DNA from: Aplectana chamaeleonis
Lineage: Eukaryota > Nematoda > Chromadorea > Rhabditida > Cosmocercidae
Length of the DNA: 64,000 bases
Direction: 5' to 3'
Assembly (NCBI GenBank): GCA_029168955.1
Contig: JAPDOI010001808.1
Span: forward strand, 1-64,000
The translations under genes were made by a program, and so were the position numbers. The notes beneath the pieces were generated by a model. It had not been told where the DNA came from. It was given only the letters and a program-made list of their open reading frames with translations, and ran no database searches. This document shows, piece by piece, positions 35,268 through 46,482 of the stretch. Numbering within the stretch: the first letter of the stretch is position 1; every line of letters begins with the position of its first letter.

Positions 35268-35560
35268 TTAACAAACTACATAGATGCATTGAAGATCGCT
35301 TCTCTAGCTGGAATCCTCAAGTATGTTAATAAAAGGCAGCTTCTTTGGACTGATGAGATGGGAACCTATTTCAGTGCAAAACTCGGACCTGTATTAGCTG
35401 TGGCCAATAACCAGGTCAGACCTACGGAGAAGGCTGCATTGGACCCACTCTTCCACTCAGAACGAGTGGTACCTGAGAATTGAAAAAGAATGACAACGGA
35501 CAAGAGTTATCGCCAGCTATCCATGAAATGATAAGTACTGTGCTTATCTGGCCCAAACTC

Positions 35561-36102
35561 CGGTCGGGAATTGCCTGGCGGCACGCTTTGTGTCCGCCCG
35601 CCCCGGGGTCAGTCCAGTTTTCAGCGCCGAAGCCGACTCGATGGGGCTTTTTTTAAAACAGTTTTCTTCAAATTTACTTAGTTTCCAGTTTCGAAAACCC
35701 ACCTAGAGTCAACAGAGCAACTGCTGCGGCGCTAGAAACTCTTCCGACTCGGGAGCGTGCGACCGCGAAGCGTGTCGAGACGCAATTGCGGACCGGAATT
35801 AGGCCCAGAGAAGCACAGTACGAGATTCGAGTTGTCACTCCTTGCGATTTATGGTAGAGCTGCTGCAGACTGTTCAAATCTTGCCTAGTCATTTTTGTTC
35901 TGTCACCCGGAGTGCCCTGGCTGTAAGCCAGAACTACCAGGACCCTTGGCCCTTGCTAGGAGTTCGGAGCTCATGTACAAATGACCTCGCTTTCTGTTGT
36001 AGCATGCGACAACGTCCCGTGCTCGATAAACTTGCGTAATAAAAATCCCACTGAACCACCGTTCATTTATCGGGCAAACGATCCCCGAGTAGCCTCACCA
36101 AG
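35561..36102. other. Unassigned region before the duplication resumes
   Basis: It contains GCGGACCGGAATTAGGCCCA, a motif similar to one at about 40567. No gene is supported. Confidence 0.3.
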
Positions 36103-37217
36103 ACATCTATAATGCCATTACACAACTACATTTTTTATCATCGCGTCTGCGATAGTTCCGAGTATCTTGCGTCCGTTGCCGCGATTATCTTCAAACTCGG
36201 CGTGAGAGAGGCGGAAACGCTTCAACACAGCATTTCATCTTAACTAGAAATTTTGATGCGTAACTCATCCATCTCTAAGCCGGTACGTCTCCGACACTCC
36301 TACACACTTCCTCATCTACAAGCAGTTGCAGATAAAAAAAGAGTATAAGAATTGATTTTCAAAAAATGCCATAAAAATCTAACCCAAAAGCCAGATGTGG
36401 AATCGCTGGTAGCGGATATAGGGACTTGCAACACCCGTAAGTTTGACAACCAATATTGAAGGCAGCGTACACTCTAGCAAAAGTTGTTGAGATAACTACG
36501 TAATGGGATCGTACAGGCTCTAGTAGAGCGCTCACGAAATTGCAAGCGTCAAAAGTTAATTAAAGGCAGTGGTCACGATGAAAAACGGTATCGAAAAAAC
36601 TACAGAAATCAGTTTAGATATGAAACAGCTAAAAAGCTATGAAGGCAGCGCGGTGAAAAACGGGCTAGAATTAGAGTTATTAAGACCCCAAATTTCCAGT
36701 TCGTGCACACGTGCACAGAAAGATCACAGTCCCATGCCAAGCATTCAAAAATCATCGACACTCACAAGGGACGACCCCCCGGGGGAGGAGACGTCCTGAA
36801 AAAAGTTCTCCTAAAAATTGTGGGGGATGGATATAGTAATATTACTGTATGTTGGGTTTTAGCTAAGGGCTTTCCGATATTCCAGAAAAAACAAAAAACT
36901 ATTTGAGACCACCTGTAACCTTCTACTGGGAGCAGCTGGAATGAGTTCATATGCTCGGCACACATTAAGTTACAATAAAATTGCCCTATACAAGGTTTGA
37001 CGATTTGATTCTGGCCCATTCGCGAGATATAAGCCGTTTCCGAGCTCACTGTGCATTCCATTTAGGAGTGTGCGTAATAGAATTTTTGTAATTTGTTAGT
37101 CGTTAGTCGTTCAACCGGCCAAGACCCTCGTTAGTCGTTAGTCGTTAATCGTTAGTCGTTAAAAATCTAAGCTTTGAAAACAAGCAAAGTTGAGGCAGAA
37201 AACAATCCTTATGGATA

Positions 37218-37937
37218 CTCAGACAATGGGATGGACCGACCGCGGACATGTTCCGTACCGACCGCGACAGGTTGCGTACCGACAGCGGATGGGCGACGTT
37301 TGAACGCAATTCGCACGCGGTCGGCATGTAAATTAGCGCGGTCGATACGCACGGCCACGCGGTCAGCACGGAATGCCACGCGGTTAGTACGCATCGGCTC
37401 GCGGTCGGTACGTCTTGCCACGCGGTCGGTACGCAGCACTTCCTCGCGGTCGGTACGCACTGAAACGCGGTCAGTACGCAATGCCACGCGGTCAGTAGGA
37501 CTGCTTTTCAGATACTGACAGCGGTGGGAGCGAATCGCGACGCGGTCAGTACGCAATGCCACGCTGTAGGTACGCATTGTCGCGCGGTCGGTACGCACTG
37601 CCACTCGTTCACTACGCATTGCCACGCGGTCGGTAGACATTGCTACGCGGTCGGTAGACATTGCTACGCGGTCGGTACGCACTGCCACGTGGTCAGTACG
37701 TCTTGGCACGCCGTTGATACGCATTGTCACGGGGTCGGTACGCATTGTGAAGCTGTCGATACGCATGGACACGCTGTCGGGACGCATTGCCACGCGGTCG
37801 GTACAAATGTTGCTCGTAGGATTGACCGCGGTTAGTACACACTCAACCGCGGAAGGCTCGATTTTATCACGCGGTCAGTACGAAGCATTTTTGAAGACGG
37901 TCGCTATTAGTACGCATGCACGTGCGGCAGGTATTCA
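37218..37937 (+). repeat. Left arm of the foldback-type element
   Basis: A short outer section has units facing one way (GTACCGACCGCG, about 37229-37280). A longer inner section has units facing the other way (CGCGGTCGGTACGC, about 37300-37880). The right arm has the mirrored arrangement. Confidence 0.8.
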
Positions 37938-38187
37938 TTGCTTCCAATAAAATGGCGCCCTTTCAAAACGCATTAATACTCGGATGCAGGGTTTGTGAAA
38001 AGAAAAAAATGTTTTAATCACGAAGGTCAGTATCTGGTCCCAAATAATTGGAAATAAGCAAACGTTGGAAGTAGGGTGGGGCTTGGGGTAACGCACGAAC
38101 AAGTTGAAACAGCCCGAAACCGCTGGCTTTCAAACAGCAAAGGACGAGCTTTTTCAATCAACAACGTCTAAAGTCTAGTTTGCTTAG

Positions 38188-38633
38188 AGGCAGCAGACAC
38201 GCTAAAAATGGTATCGATTTTATGACATAAATCAAAGGTTCGGAGCTGGTTGTATTGGGAACTTGACGAAAACCGGATAACGGTTAATTTGTTATCAGGT
38301 GAAAGTGACGATTCTTCATGGCGCGCGGTTGAAACACAGCGAATATTAGCAACAAGACGGTTGAAATAGAGAAGCCGATATACTATTACAGCCTATACTG
38401 AAAGGTTCACCTTGTTGGAAGTATCAAAAACAGGCCAAAGTGGCCGTATTAGTACTATCAATTTGGACGAGTTTGAATTTTGGGGCGGTTGGGTAGAGAT
38501 TGATTTGTATTGCTGGCATTTAGTAGTTTTGACTCGTTTTTGACGCTTTCAACGGCTTGAGCAGTTTACTAGGAGCAATGCGACTTCAGAAACGTAGTTA
38601 TCTCAACAACTTTTTCGGGCGTGTACGCTGCCT
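38188..38633. mobile_element. TTAA element, family C
   Basis: The ends are AGGCAGCAGACACGCTA and GGCGTGTACGCTGCCT, with TTAG on the left and TTGA on the right. It is in inverted orientation to the 17767 copy and lacks the LINE insert found there. It lies inside the foldback-type element. Confidence 0.75.
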
Positions 38634-39182
38634 TTGAATGAGCCTCAAGGAGCAAGCAGAGGAGCGATCGGTCATGGCAAAATAAGAATATCTTCACATG
38701 ATAAACCCAATACGCCATACTTCAACCGGCTCTAAATGAGAGAGCTAGGTCCTTGTCAGAATTGATGAAAAATCGCCGTAACTCCGCCTTTGGCCGACCC
38801 GGTCGAAACGTATGGAAAGCATGGCCGATGGAGGCTGTAAAACATCAGTCGTATTCGCCATCAACCCGCCGGAAGTAGAAGGAAATATGAGGTGAAATTT
38901 CAGTACGAAATGCGCGCTCCACGGCCACCTTCTCGCCTCCCTTGGCTTCCTTGAAACCGCCTGAGCTTTTCGCATCGATCGCTGGAGAGTACTCGCTTCT
39001 CGATAGAACTCGCCCCAGCCGCGATCCAGCTGGAGAGGTTTGGTTTTGTTAATTTCATGTTAATGAAAACAAGGTGCACACCCAATGCCGCGTCGTGGCG
39101 TACTTGTAAGCGTGTATTATGATGCATCGAATGATCGAATCGTTGCCAAATGAGTACTTAGGTATTATCGTTCCTCGAAACC

Positions 39183-39365
39183 CAATCCGGTCCCACACAC
39201 TTTCCCCGGCGCTAGGCGTACGCCCAGTTGTGTCCAACACACTTTCCCCGGCGCTAGGCGTACCCCCAGTCGGATCCCACACCTTCCCCGGCGCCTGGTG
39301 AACTCTCAGTTGGGTCCCGTACACTTCTCCCCGGCGCTTGGCGCACTCCTGAGTCCCGCACATTC
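39183..39365. repeat. Tandem repeat, about 48-bp unit
   Basis: Four units contain CACACTTTCCCCGGCGCTAGG. Nothing else is seen in the 38634-39980 stretch of the element. Confidence 0.75.
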
Positions 39366-39984
39366 TCTGGTCATCGGTCAACGATCTCTGGTCAACTCTT
39401 AGCCGTTCATTATTATGTATGATAACTATGTTTGGCATTGGGAGGTCAGCCGCGTTAAATCGTTTTGCCTTTGCTTGCACGTCTTTTCTCTCGTAAAATT
39501 CACTTATTTTTACACCTTCGGTGTCCAGATATTCACCTTCATGATAAAAAACTCAGTACTCTTTTATTACGAACGCTTCTTTTAGGCATTAATGCGCGCC
39601 AATCTAATGGGAGCAATGCATACCTGCTGCGTGCTTATCAACCGTTGCCATTTTTCAAATAAAAACTTTTTGTGTTAGGAGGAATTTTACTACATTTCTT
39701 CAGCCTAAGATGACATTTCTTGGTATGTACTTTACAATATTCCGTTTCTACTCTCGCACTTCCTTCCTTTGTCTTTTTCCTCTTATCCTTCTATAAAAAT
39801 TCAATGTGTTAATCGCGTTGTGAGCTTAGTACTGTGTGTTCTATTTAACGAATTCTCATGGGATCGAACGTTCTCGTTGAGAGTGATTGTGGACTTTTTC
39901 AATGGCATACGCCAGCTGTTGAAACTGATTGTACTGTCGTTATCGGGCTGAAATCTGCTCCACGATTGCGACGAGTCGCTGTTT

Positions 39985-40530
39985 TCCAGCACGCAGCACA
40001 ATTATAATCGTGCTGGGAGAAGGGGTAATTGTTTCGGGACTCCGCTAGTCCAGCACGATTATCGTCGTGCTGCCACCGCGTCTGTCCGCAACTGTCCGCT
40101 GGATAAACTCGCCTCTTCTCTGCGAAGAAAATTTCATTTGAGTCCACGTGAATAGACATTTGTCGATGAGTTCCGCAAAATCGAAACCATCAAATTTTTG
40201 AATATTATTACTGAACGATTCATAGGCATTACTACACCAAATAGAACAAGAAGATGAACAATAGCATAAATCAGAAGGGCAAGACGATCGAGATCAAGAC
40301 TAAGAGCAAGAAATAGTAAAAGATCGAGATCAATAAACAGAAGGCAAAAGAGAAATATCGCTCCTGACAGCCAAATAAATAATTGCTTTCAAAAATCAAT
40401 AATTAGAAGTCGTTCTTCTGGCTGAATCAACCGCGATTGCGGACTACGACTGTTGCATCATGAGACACGTGATAATCGTGCTGGGAGAAGGGTGAATCGT
40501 GACGGGAAAGCGGCCCCAGCACGGGCTAAC
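39985..40530. repeat. Palindromic AATCGTGCTGG motifs
   Basis: At 39995-40072 and 40468-40532, AATCGTGCTGGGAGAAGG and its partial inverses (CCAGCACGATTATCGTCG) form short hairpins. A relative is at about 16200. They are probably fragments of one dispersed palindromic repeat. Confidence 0.5.
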
Positions 40531-40596
40531 ACGTGTCGTATGATGCTATAACCGTGAATCCGCAAATGCGGACCGGAATCTGATCCAGAGAACGAC

Positions 40597-40795
40597 AATA
40601 AATAAATAAATAAATAAACAAATCAATTAACAAATAATTAAATAAATAAGTCATTAAATAAAAAGCGAATAAATGAGTAAATATAATAGTAAACAAATAA
40701 ATAAGTAAATAAATGAATAAGTATTTATATAAAAAAGTGAATAAATAAATAAATAAATAAAATAGTAAATAAATAAATAAGTAGTTATTTAATCG
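40597..40795. repeat. AAAT simple repeat
   Basis: An impure AAATA/AAAT tract of about 200 bp. Confidence 0.9.
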
Positions 40796-41636
40796 AAGAA
40801 AAGTATCACATTAACAAAGAGATGAAAACGAGGAGAAGAAAAAGTATCTGGAGTTGCAAAGAATGATAAGAGAGTGAAGAAGATAAAGGAAGAGAGCAAT
40901 AGGAGAAATTGGAGTGTATGAAGAAAAACCCCTGCGATTTGAAGGAAATCGCTATTTTTTAGTTTACTTTCTTGGGCACTCCGGTGGGGACGGGAGAAAA
41001 GTTTAAGGGTCGCTACCAGCGTGTTCGATAGTGAGGTGATCAAGGAGGTCATAGAGGTTCCGGGTGACGAAGAACTCGTTAGGGGATATTAATTCTGGCC
41101 AGTGGAGATTCGAGCATCTATTTGAATCGTGCGATTGTGATCAAGGTAACCTCTCCCGTGTTGTCAACTTTGCTAGCATAATTTTCAATTTTAGGTACAA
41201 TTGAGCCATTCGGGCTAGGTGACATCACCCACAAAACTTGGAGCCAGAGGACTGCTGTGGGGGGTCGATCAATCAGCAGTTTTGGGTCGATCATCTAACA
41301 CTTTTTCATTGATTTTTTATACAACCGTCGAACAACATGGAAAACATTTTTGGCGCGAAAATTCTCCAGAAATGGCAGTGACGAGCAGATGCAGAAAAAC
41401 GCCAAAAACGATTTTGGCGCGAAATTCAAATCAAATTTAACAATGAATTCAGACTGGTTTTTCTTCACAAATGAAGATCTGTCAGAGGCCCTTTCGACAA
41501 TTCCTTCACTAAAGAGACCAAGCAACACAAAAAACATGAAAAAATGTTTAGATTTTTGATTTCAATTTTCTTTTTTTTGATTTTTCTAGATTTAGATTTT
41601 CCTCATAGCTCAAAAATCTTTTGGTGCACAGATAAC

Positions 41637-41924
41637 TCAAAATTGGTATTTGACCCTCACTATGGCGGAAGTCAGCAAGAAAGAGCCCAGGACAAAAACA
41701 CACAACAGCCTAAAACCGGCTATAATTAGGATCACTCCGTCCGTCCATGTTGTTGCTCCATCCTCGATTAGCGAGTTCTTCCAGAGCACTAACTGTTTCG
41801 AAGAAAACGAAATATAGGCTTGGGATAGATGAAGCCAGATGTGTGAATGAAAATTGTGTTGCTCCATTTCAGTAATTTCCGTCGGATTCTCAGTTCTAAA
41901 ACATGCAGATGTCACAAAGACCAA
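41637..41924 (-). other. Possible coding fragment with a membrane segment
   Basis: A minus frame ends with DGVILIIAGFRLLCVFVLG and then a short basic tail, which looks like one transmembrane helix. There is no recognised family, start or splice support. It is the only protein-like stretch in the middle of the foldback-type element. Confidence 0.2.
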
Positions 41925-42009
41925 CCCATCTGACTCTCGAAGAATCGATAGGCTAAATGTGCAAACGCTTGAGATTTCGTTGTTTACTAAGCACGTGCAT
42001 TAGCGTATG

Positions 42010-42809
42010 TACCATACTCACGGGTTCACTTGCTTACAGAATGCGTGCGATTGCGTACTGAATGCGTCATTGCGTCGGCAGCGCAAACTTACAAAACGCC
42101 CTCGCCTTCCCAATTGCTTTGGCGTACTGAACGCGGGCGATTGCGTACTGCACGCTTGTACGAAGCGAACACATCCGTGCCTACCGCGCGACTGACAAAC
42201 CGACCTCGCCTACAAATTGTTTGCGTACTGAACGCGGGGCGATTGCGTGCTGAACGCGAGCACATCCGCGCCGACGGCGCGGACTGACAAACTGACCCCA
42301 CCCACCAGTTTTCTGCGTACTGAACGCGAACACTTGCGTACCGACCGTGGAATCTGACAAACCGATCTCCTCACCAGTTTGCCCTGGCGTGCTGAACGCG
42401 GGCGATTGCGTACTGAACGCCAACTATTTCGTACCGACCACGTCAACTGACACAACGACTTCACCGACCAGTTTTCTAGCGAGCTGATAGCGGGCGGTTG
42501 CGTGCGCTGAACGCGAGCTCTTGCGTACTGACTGCGTGTGCTCACGTACCGACCGCAGCGAAAAGTCATGTTTCGTACTGACCGCGCGCAAAGATGACTG
42601 CGCGCGGTCAGTACGCTCCATGGAAAATCGCTAACGGTTGGTACGGAGCTTCAGGCGTATCGACCGCGTGCACTATTTCGTTTTCGCGGTCAGTACGCAA
42701 TGCCCGCGTTCCGTACGGAATACATTTTGCACGCGGTCAGTACGATAGTCGCACGCGGTCGGTACGAGAAGCTGATTTTTCGCCCGCGGTCGGTCCACCA
42801 TTGTCTGAG
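42010..42809 (-). repeat. Right arm of the foldback-type element
   Basis: An inner section (about 42030-42590) has units of the form GCGTACTGAACGCG. An outer section (42600-42800) has CGCGGTCAGTACG. A perfect inverted repeat, GTACTGACCGCGCGCA and its inverse, marks the switch at about 42595. Confidence 0.8.
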
Positions 42810-42873
42810 AAAAAGGAAGGCATGAAGAGATGTATGTTTTTCGAAACATGCGTGGCCATTAAAGACACAAATA

Positions 42874-43105
42874 CAGTTGACTGCATAAAGGTGATATGGT
42901 GCGGGTTGCGGACTCGCACTAAATTACGGTAGGAATCTGGCACTTTGATTTCGTCATCGATCGGCGCCAACCGCCGTCTCTCTGCTCACGAAAATATCAA
43001 CTGTGGCGTCGATCGATGACGAAATCTGGCAAAGTGCCAGTTTCTACCGTAGTTTTAGTGCCAGTCCGCAACCGCACCATGTCCTTTTAACATTGCTGTC
43101 AACTA
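42874..43105. mobile_element. 232-bp foldback MITE with TA target
   Basis: It lies between TA at 42872-42873 and 43106-43107. The ends are CAGTTGACTGCATAAA and inverse, and the arms are self-complementary over about 100 bp (GATTTCGTCATCGATCG and inverse). The empty site is in copy 1 at about 5880-5886. Confidence 0.88.
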
Positions 43106-44077
43106 TAATTCCTTGTTATAGAACCTAGTTCAAACTACAAACCTATATACATAATTAAAAATATCTCCTTAACCACTCGGACATCGCTGCACGAAAGCCT
43201 AGTACTCGAGTGTGTGTTTATCGCTTTTGTGTTTTTTTTTTCGGTGAGAAAAGAGACAACATGGGAAACCGAAGAACTCTAGAACTCTTTGCTATGTTTC
43301 CAGTGCGAAATTTGCCATTCTGTGCTATATGATGTTAATGATGTTATTTGAGATCTACCCGACGGTGAAAACACGGAGAATTGCACCGTATTTGCACAAA
43401 TTGTTCTTTGCTCAGCTTCGCGAGCCGAGCACTTGCGTGGTTCAGAGCTTGTTCCCACAATGGGGAAATGTCGGAAGAAATTACCAGTAAAAATTTCACC
43501 CCTGCGAGGTTCCAGCACCACTTTATTGAAACCCCATATCTCAAATTTATGACTGAGAATCGAAGGATGGCACCCTTTACAATCCAAACATCGGATACAT
43601 CGCCTCCCTTCGGCGCACAGTTGTGGCCTGCAGGCACCGCTCCATTTTATCACATCTGATAGGGCTCTCTGCAAAAATCTCCGCTGGAGCTGGCCAGTGC
43701 TTGAACCGGTTCAGTAAGCCTACCATAAAGTAGGGCGACCGACACGAAGCTCGATATCGTGAGATGAGCGATGATTTCCAATCATTAGCCCCGTTCTTCC
43801 CTTGATTCTCAGCTTCTCTCTTTACTCAAGTCAGCTTGCATAGATCTGGTGCAAAAGACGGAAGTTACAAGCCTCAAACGACTCGTCCACCATGTTTCCA
43901 TAGATCAATCTTTGAGAGACCATAACTCCGTTCCCAGAAGGTGTTGTACGATTTCAGAGACATCATCGAAATCAGCATGGGGCCGTTTTCAAGATAGGCG
44001 GAAAAACAGAAAAAAAGATTTTCATCGTGAACACTGCCCTCAAACATGTTCCTACCTTGACATGATATGATACCTCT

Positions 44078-44750
44078 GGCAAACTGGGGCGTCGACAACA
44101 GGTTGATCCGCCCACCATGAGCCACCGCTGGCCAACGCGCCGATATTCGGTGGGGCCGGGGCCGTGGCCGCGAGTCATGCTCTGGTCGATGTCGAGCTGT
44201 TGCACAGCAATTACGGCCGCGAGTTATGATCTCGTCGATATCGAGCTGTTGCACAGCTAGCGCTCTAGATACAAGGGGAGTATACGACGCATTTTTCAGC
44301 CATGCTGTGAATGATGGGAGCGCGGCGGGTTCAATTACCCAAGTTTGAGGTGCATCGGCCCCGCCCAGCATCTTGAGGTTCTGCCCATACGGTGGTGACC
44401 CCAGTGGAGGCTGGGCAACACAGCCGCGACGCGTGTCGGAGTGTCGAACGCGACGCGTGTCGGGGTGCCGACCGCGACGACGTGTCGGAGTGCCGACCGC
44501 GACGCGTGCCGGCGTGCCGACCGCGACGCGTATCGGTAAAAAGTAGTACCTAAGCTGGATGAAACTGTCCTGTAGGATATGAACTGCTGCTAAATAGGCC
44601 GCTAAGCGCGGCACATCGAGTTGTCAACATCCCAACAACAGGCGGACATCACTGGACAACGGGCAGGTCTCAGGCTGACAATACGCGCGCTTGTCAACAG
44701 AGTTTATGAGATGACAACTTATCAATCTGTTGTCGACGCCCCAGTTTGTC
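44078..44750. mobile_element. Terminal-inverted-repeat element, copy 2
   Basis: This is the counterpart of 6857-7533, with ends GGCAAACTGGGGCGTCGACA and inverse. It contains an SL1-like sequence at 44328 and the shorter GACGCG array at 44425-44536. Confidence 0.65.
44328..44349 (+). other. SL1-like sequence, copy 2
   Basis: It is identical to 7101-7122 (21 of 22 with SL1) and followed by GT. No Sm site is nearby. Confidence 0.75.
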
Positions 44751-45234
44751 TAAGACACCGGCACTATGTATACTGATCGGCCACTGATTCTTTCTTTCCA
44801 GGAAAGAAGGAAGGGAGAGTTTGTTGGGTCAACAACGCTTCATGGTAAGAATATATGGTTTCGAATGCCCAAATTTCCGTCAAGAAAGGCCGGTACTCCG
44901 TCAGTCATCTGGCAATATAGTACAAATGAGAGGAAGTTGATGAAATATATTATACGATTACGCGAAGGATGACTTTACACACATCGGTTCACCTGCCCTT
45001 CCCCACAAATCTCCCGGAAGAAGGATGAACTTCATTTGGCCGTGAGATCATGGGTCAACATAGCGATTGGGTTGTAGCGCGATTTGAATGATTATTGACA
45101 TTCTAACGAATTTCGAGATCGCTTACGAAAATATTTTCGATTTCGTTAGTCGTTATTCGTTAGTCGTTAGTCGTAATTACGCACAACCCTGATTCCATGC
45201 CTCGTATCACTTGACTGAAGTTGCAAAAGCCACC

Positions 45235-45312
45235 GTGCATGGATGGTCGAGAGGATAACGATGGCGAATGCTAAACTACGAAGGGTTGTTGGGTTCGATC
45301 CCCGCAATGCAT
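45235..45312 (+). pseudogene. tRNA-like sequence, copy 2
   Basis: It has the A box TGGTCGAGAGG and B box GGTTCGATCCC. The acceptor GTGCAT pairs with ATGCAT at the end. The T stem is damaged compared with copy 1 (TTGGG for GCGGG). Not expected to be a working tRNA. Confidence 0.4.
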
Positions 45313-46188
45313 ATTCTGGAAATATTGTTTTTCATTAGTTCGATTGTTTATCCACGAGGTTTCTCACTCACATTTTAACTTGCTTTTTCCAATCTGACTG
45401 GATTTACAATTTCTATCGTGAGATCCATGTTTTATATGAGCATTTCCTTATCTTATTCAAAAAATTATCCTTCTCGTCTTCTTGTGCTAGCATTTCGAGT
45501 TCATTGAGGAATATTGTAATGTGAACATCTCGTAACTTTGTATTACTTTTCTCGAGTAAAGGAGAAAACCTTTCTTTACACATAGAAGTCGTTTTCGAAT
45601 CATCGGAGAAAAAAGCATTGCCATTGCAAGAAGCAAAGCGATGAACCCTTTCTTAAAAATTATCATCATGGATGCAGTTTCCATTTTCAGTAGGCGACAA
45701 TTCGTTGCCCAATACATCTGCTGACCCTTCATAAAATCTACTAAACTTGGCTCGATCACGCAATTTTTTTATCGATTATCTGGAAGTCGAGGGTGAGTGA
45801 CTGAGCAGATGACGAAGAAAAAGTCGGAATTTTTTTTTCATTATTGATCCAAATAAAACAGATTGAGGTAGATGGGTGTTAGATATAGTAGCCAGCCAAT
45901 TCTCGCTTCTGAAAACCGAGAGCACAGCCATGGTGGTCGTTTGAAGAGAATGCGCCCGCTAATTTTTCGTCTTTTTCCAATTATTCGCTTTACCGGATGG
46001 TCCTTAAGTAAAACCCAACATTAAGTAATGTTACTATATCCATTCCCCACAACTTTCAGAAAAACTTTTTTTATGACGTCACCTCCCCCGGGGGTCTTCC
46101 CTTGTCACAGGATAAATAAATGCAAATTTACCTAATAAAACAGTTCAACAATGAAACAAGAACTTCAACCAGTGTTTTTGACTAGATG

Positions 46189-46482
46189 TGTAAGTTGCGT
46201 CCGAATGAGAATGGCGGCCCATGCGGCCGGCGTGCTTGGCAGGCGGCCGTCGCGTTCGCCGCTCTCGGACGAGCATGCGAAAAGTCCCCACCGCCATCGA
46301 CTACGAACGGGGCCGGCACCGGCTGGCAGCAAGCACTGCGTCGATCAATCAGCTCTGCAGACGGTGGGAGAGGGGACGGCCGTCGTTGAAATCCAACACT
46401 CGTCCGAGGGCGGCACATGCGACGGCCGCCTGCCAAGCACGCCGGCCGCGTGGGCCACCATTCTCATTCGGGCACACTTTAC
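46189..46482. repeat. GC-rich palindromic element, complete
   Basis: Arms of about 88 bp share CCGAATGAGAATGG, GCGGCCGGCGTGCTTGGC and CTCGGACGAG with their inverses around a 110-bp centre. The other duplication copy keeps only the left half. Confidence 0.85.

Larger units (their letters stand above)
33485..35560 (+). pseudogene. Decayed paralogue of the 20109 gene, split by nested elements
   Basis: It starts MATNSVHIVIPIVLLLKVPA, aligning with the N terminus of the 20109 gene, and continues to HYSHPELLRNGLHG. An exon-like frame at 33823-34058 (FEYNIRRLEARNHNG, MYIREALNSTEKI) has no counterpart in the 20109 copy. After an acceptor TTCTTTTCTAG (34055) the frame has GIDIAVVSYNGIS, comparable to the ID-VTVVAMN motif. 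This exon is interrupted at TTAA 34278 by 990 bp of nested elements and resumes at 35272. Removing the insert with one TTAA restores the same frame. It ends near KEDNGQEL-like sequence after frameshifts around 35485-35495. The function is unknown. Confidence 0.5.
37218..42809. mobile_element. 5.6-kb foldback-type element with tandem-repeat arms
   Basis: The ends are CTCAGACAATGG and CCATTGTCTGAG and continue inward as inverted GGACCGACCGCGG. Copy 1 of the duplication has the uninterrupted site at 5820/5821. The arms are inverted arrays of about 20-bp units (CACGCGGTCGGTACGCATTG and relatives). This architecture matches foldback elements known from Drosophila and other animals. No target duplication longer than 1-2 bp is seen and no transposase was found in the middle region. 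Confidence 0.8.
26041..46312 (+). repeat. Segmental duplication, copy 2 (expanded)
   Basis: This is the second copy of the 1-9566 segment, enlarged to about 20 kb by insertions. Comparison with copy 1 gives precise empty sites for the LINE at 28251-31530, the MITE at 31616-31843, the foldback-type element at 37218-42809 and the foldback MITE at 42874-43105. Positions 33272-36102, which hold the decayed gene paralogue, have no match in copy 1. Confidence 0.9.
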
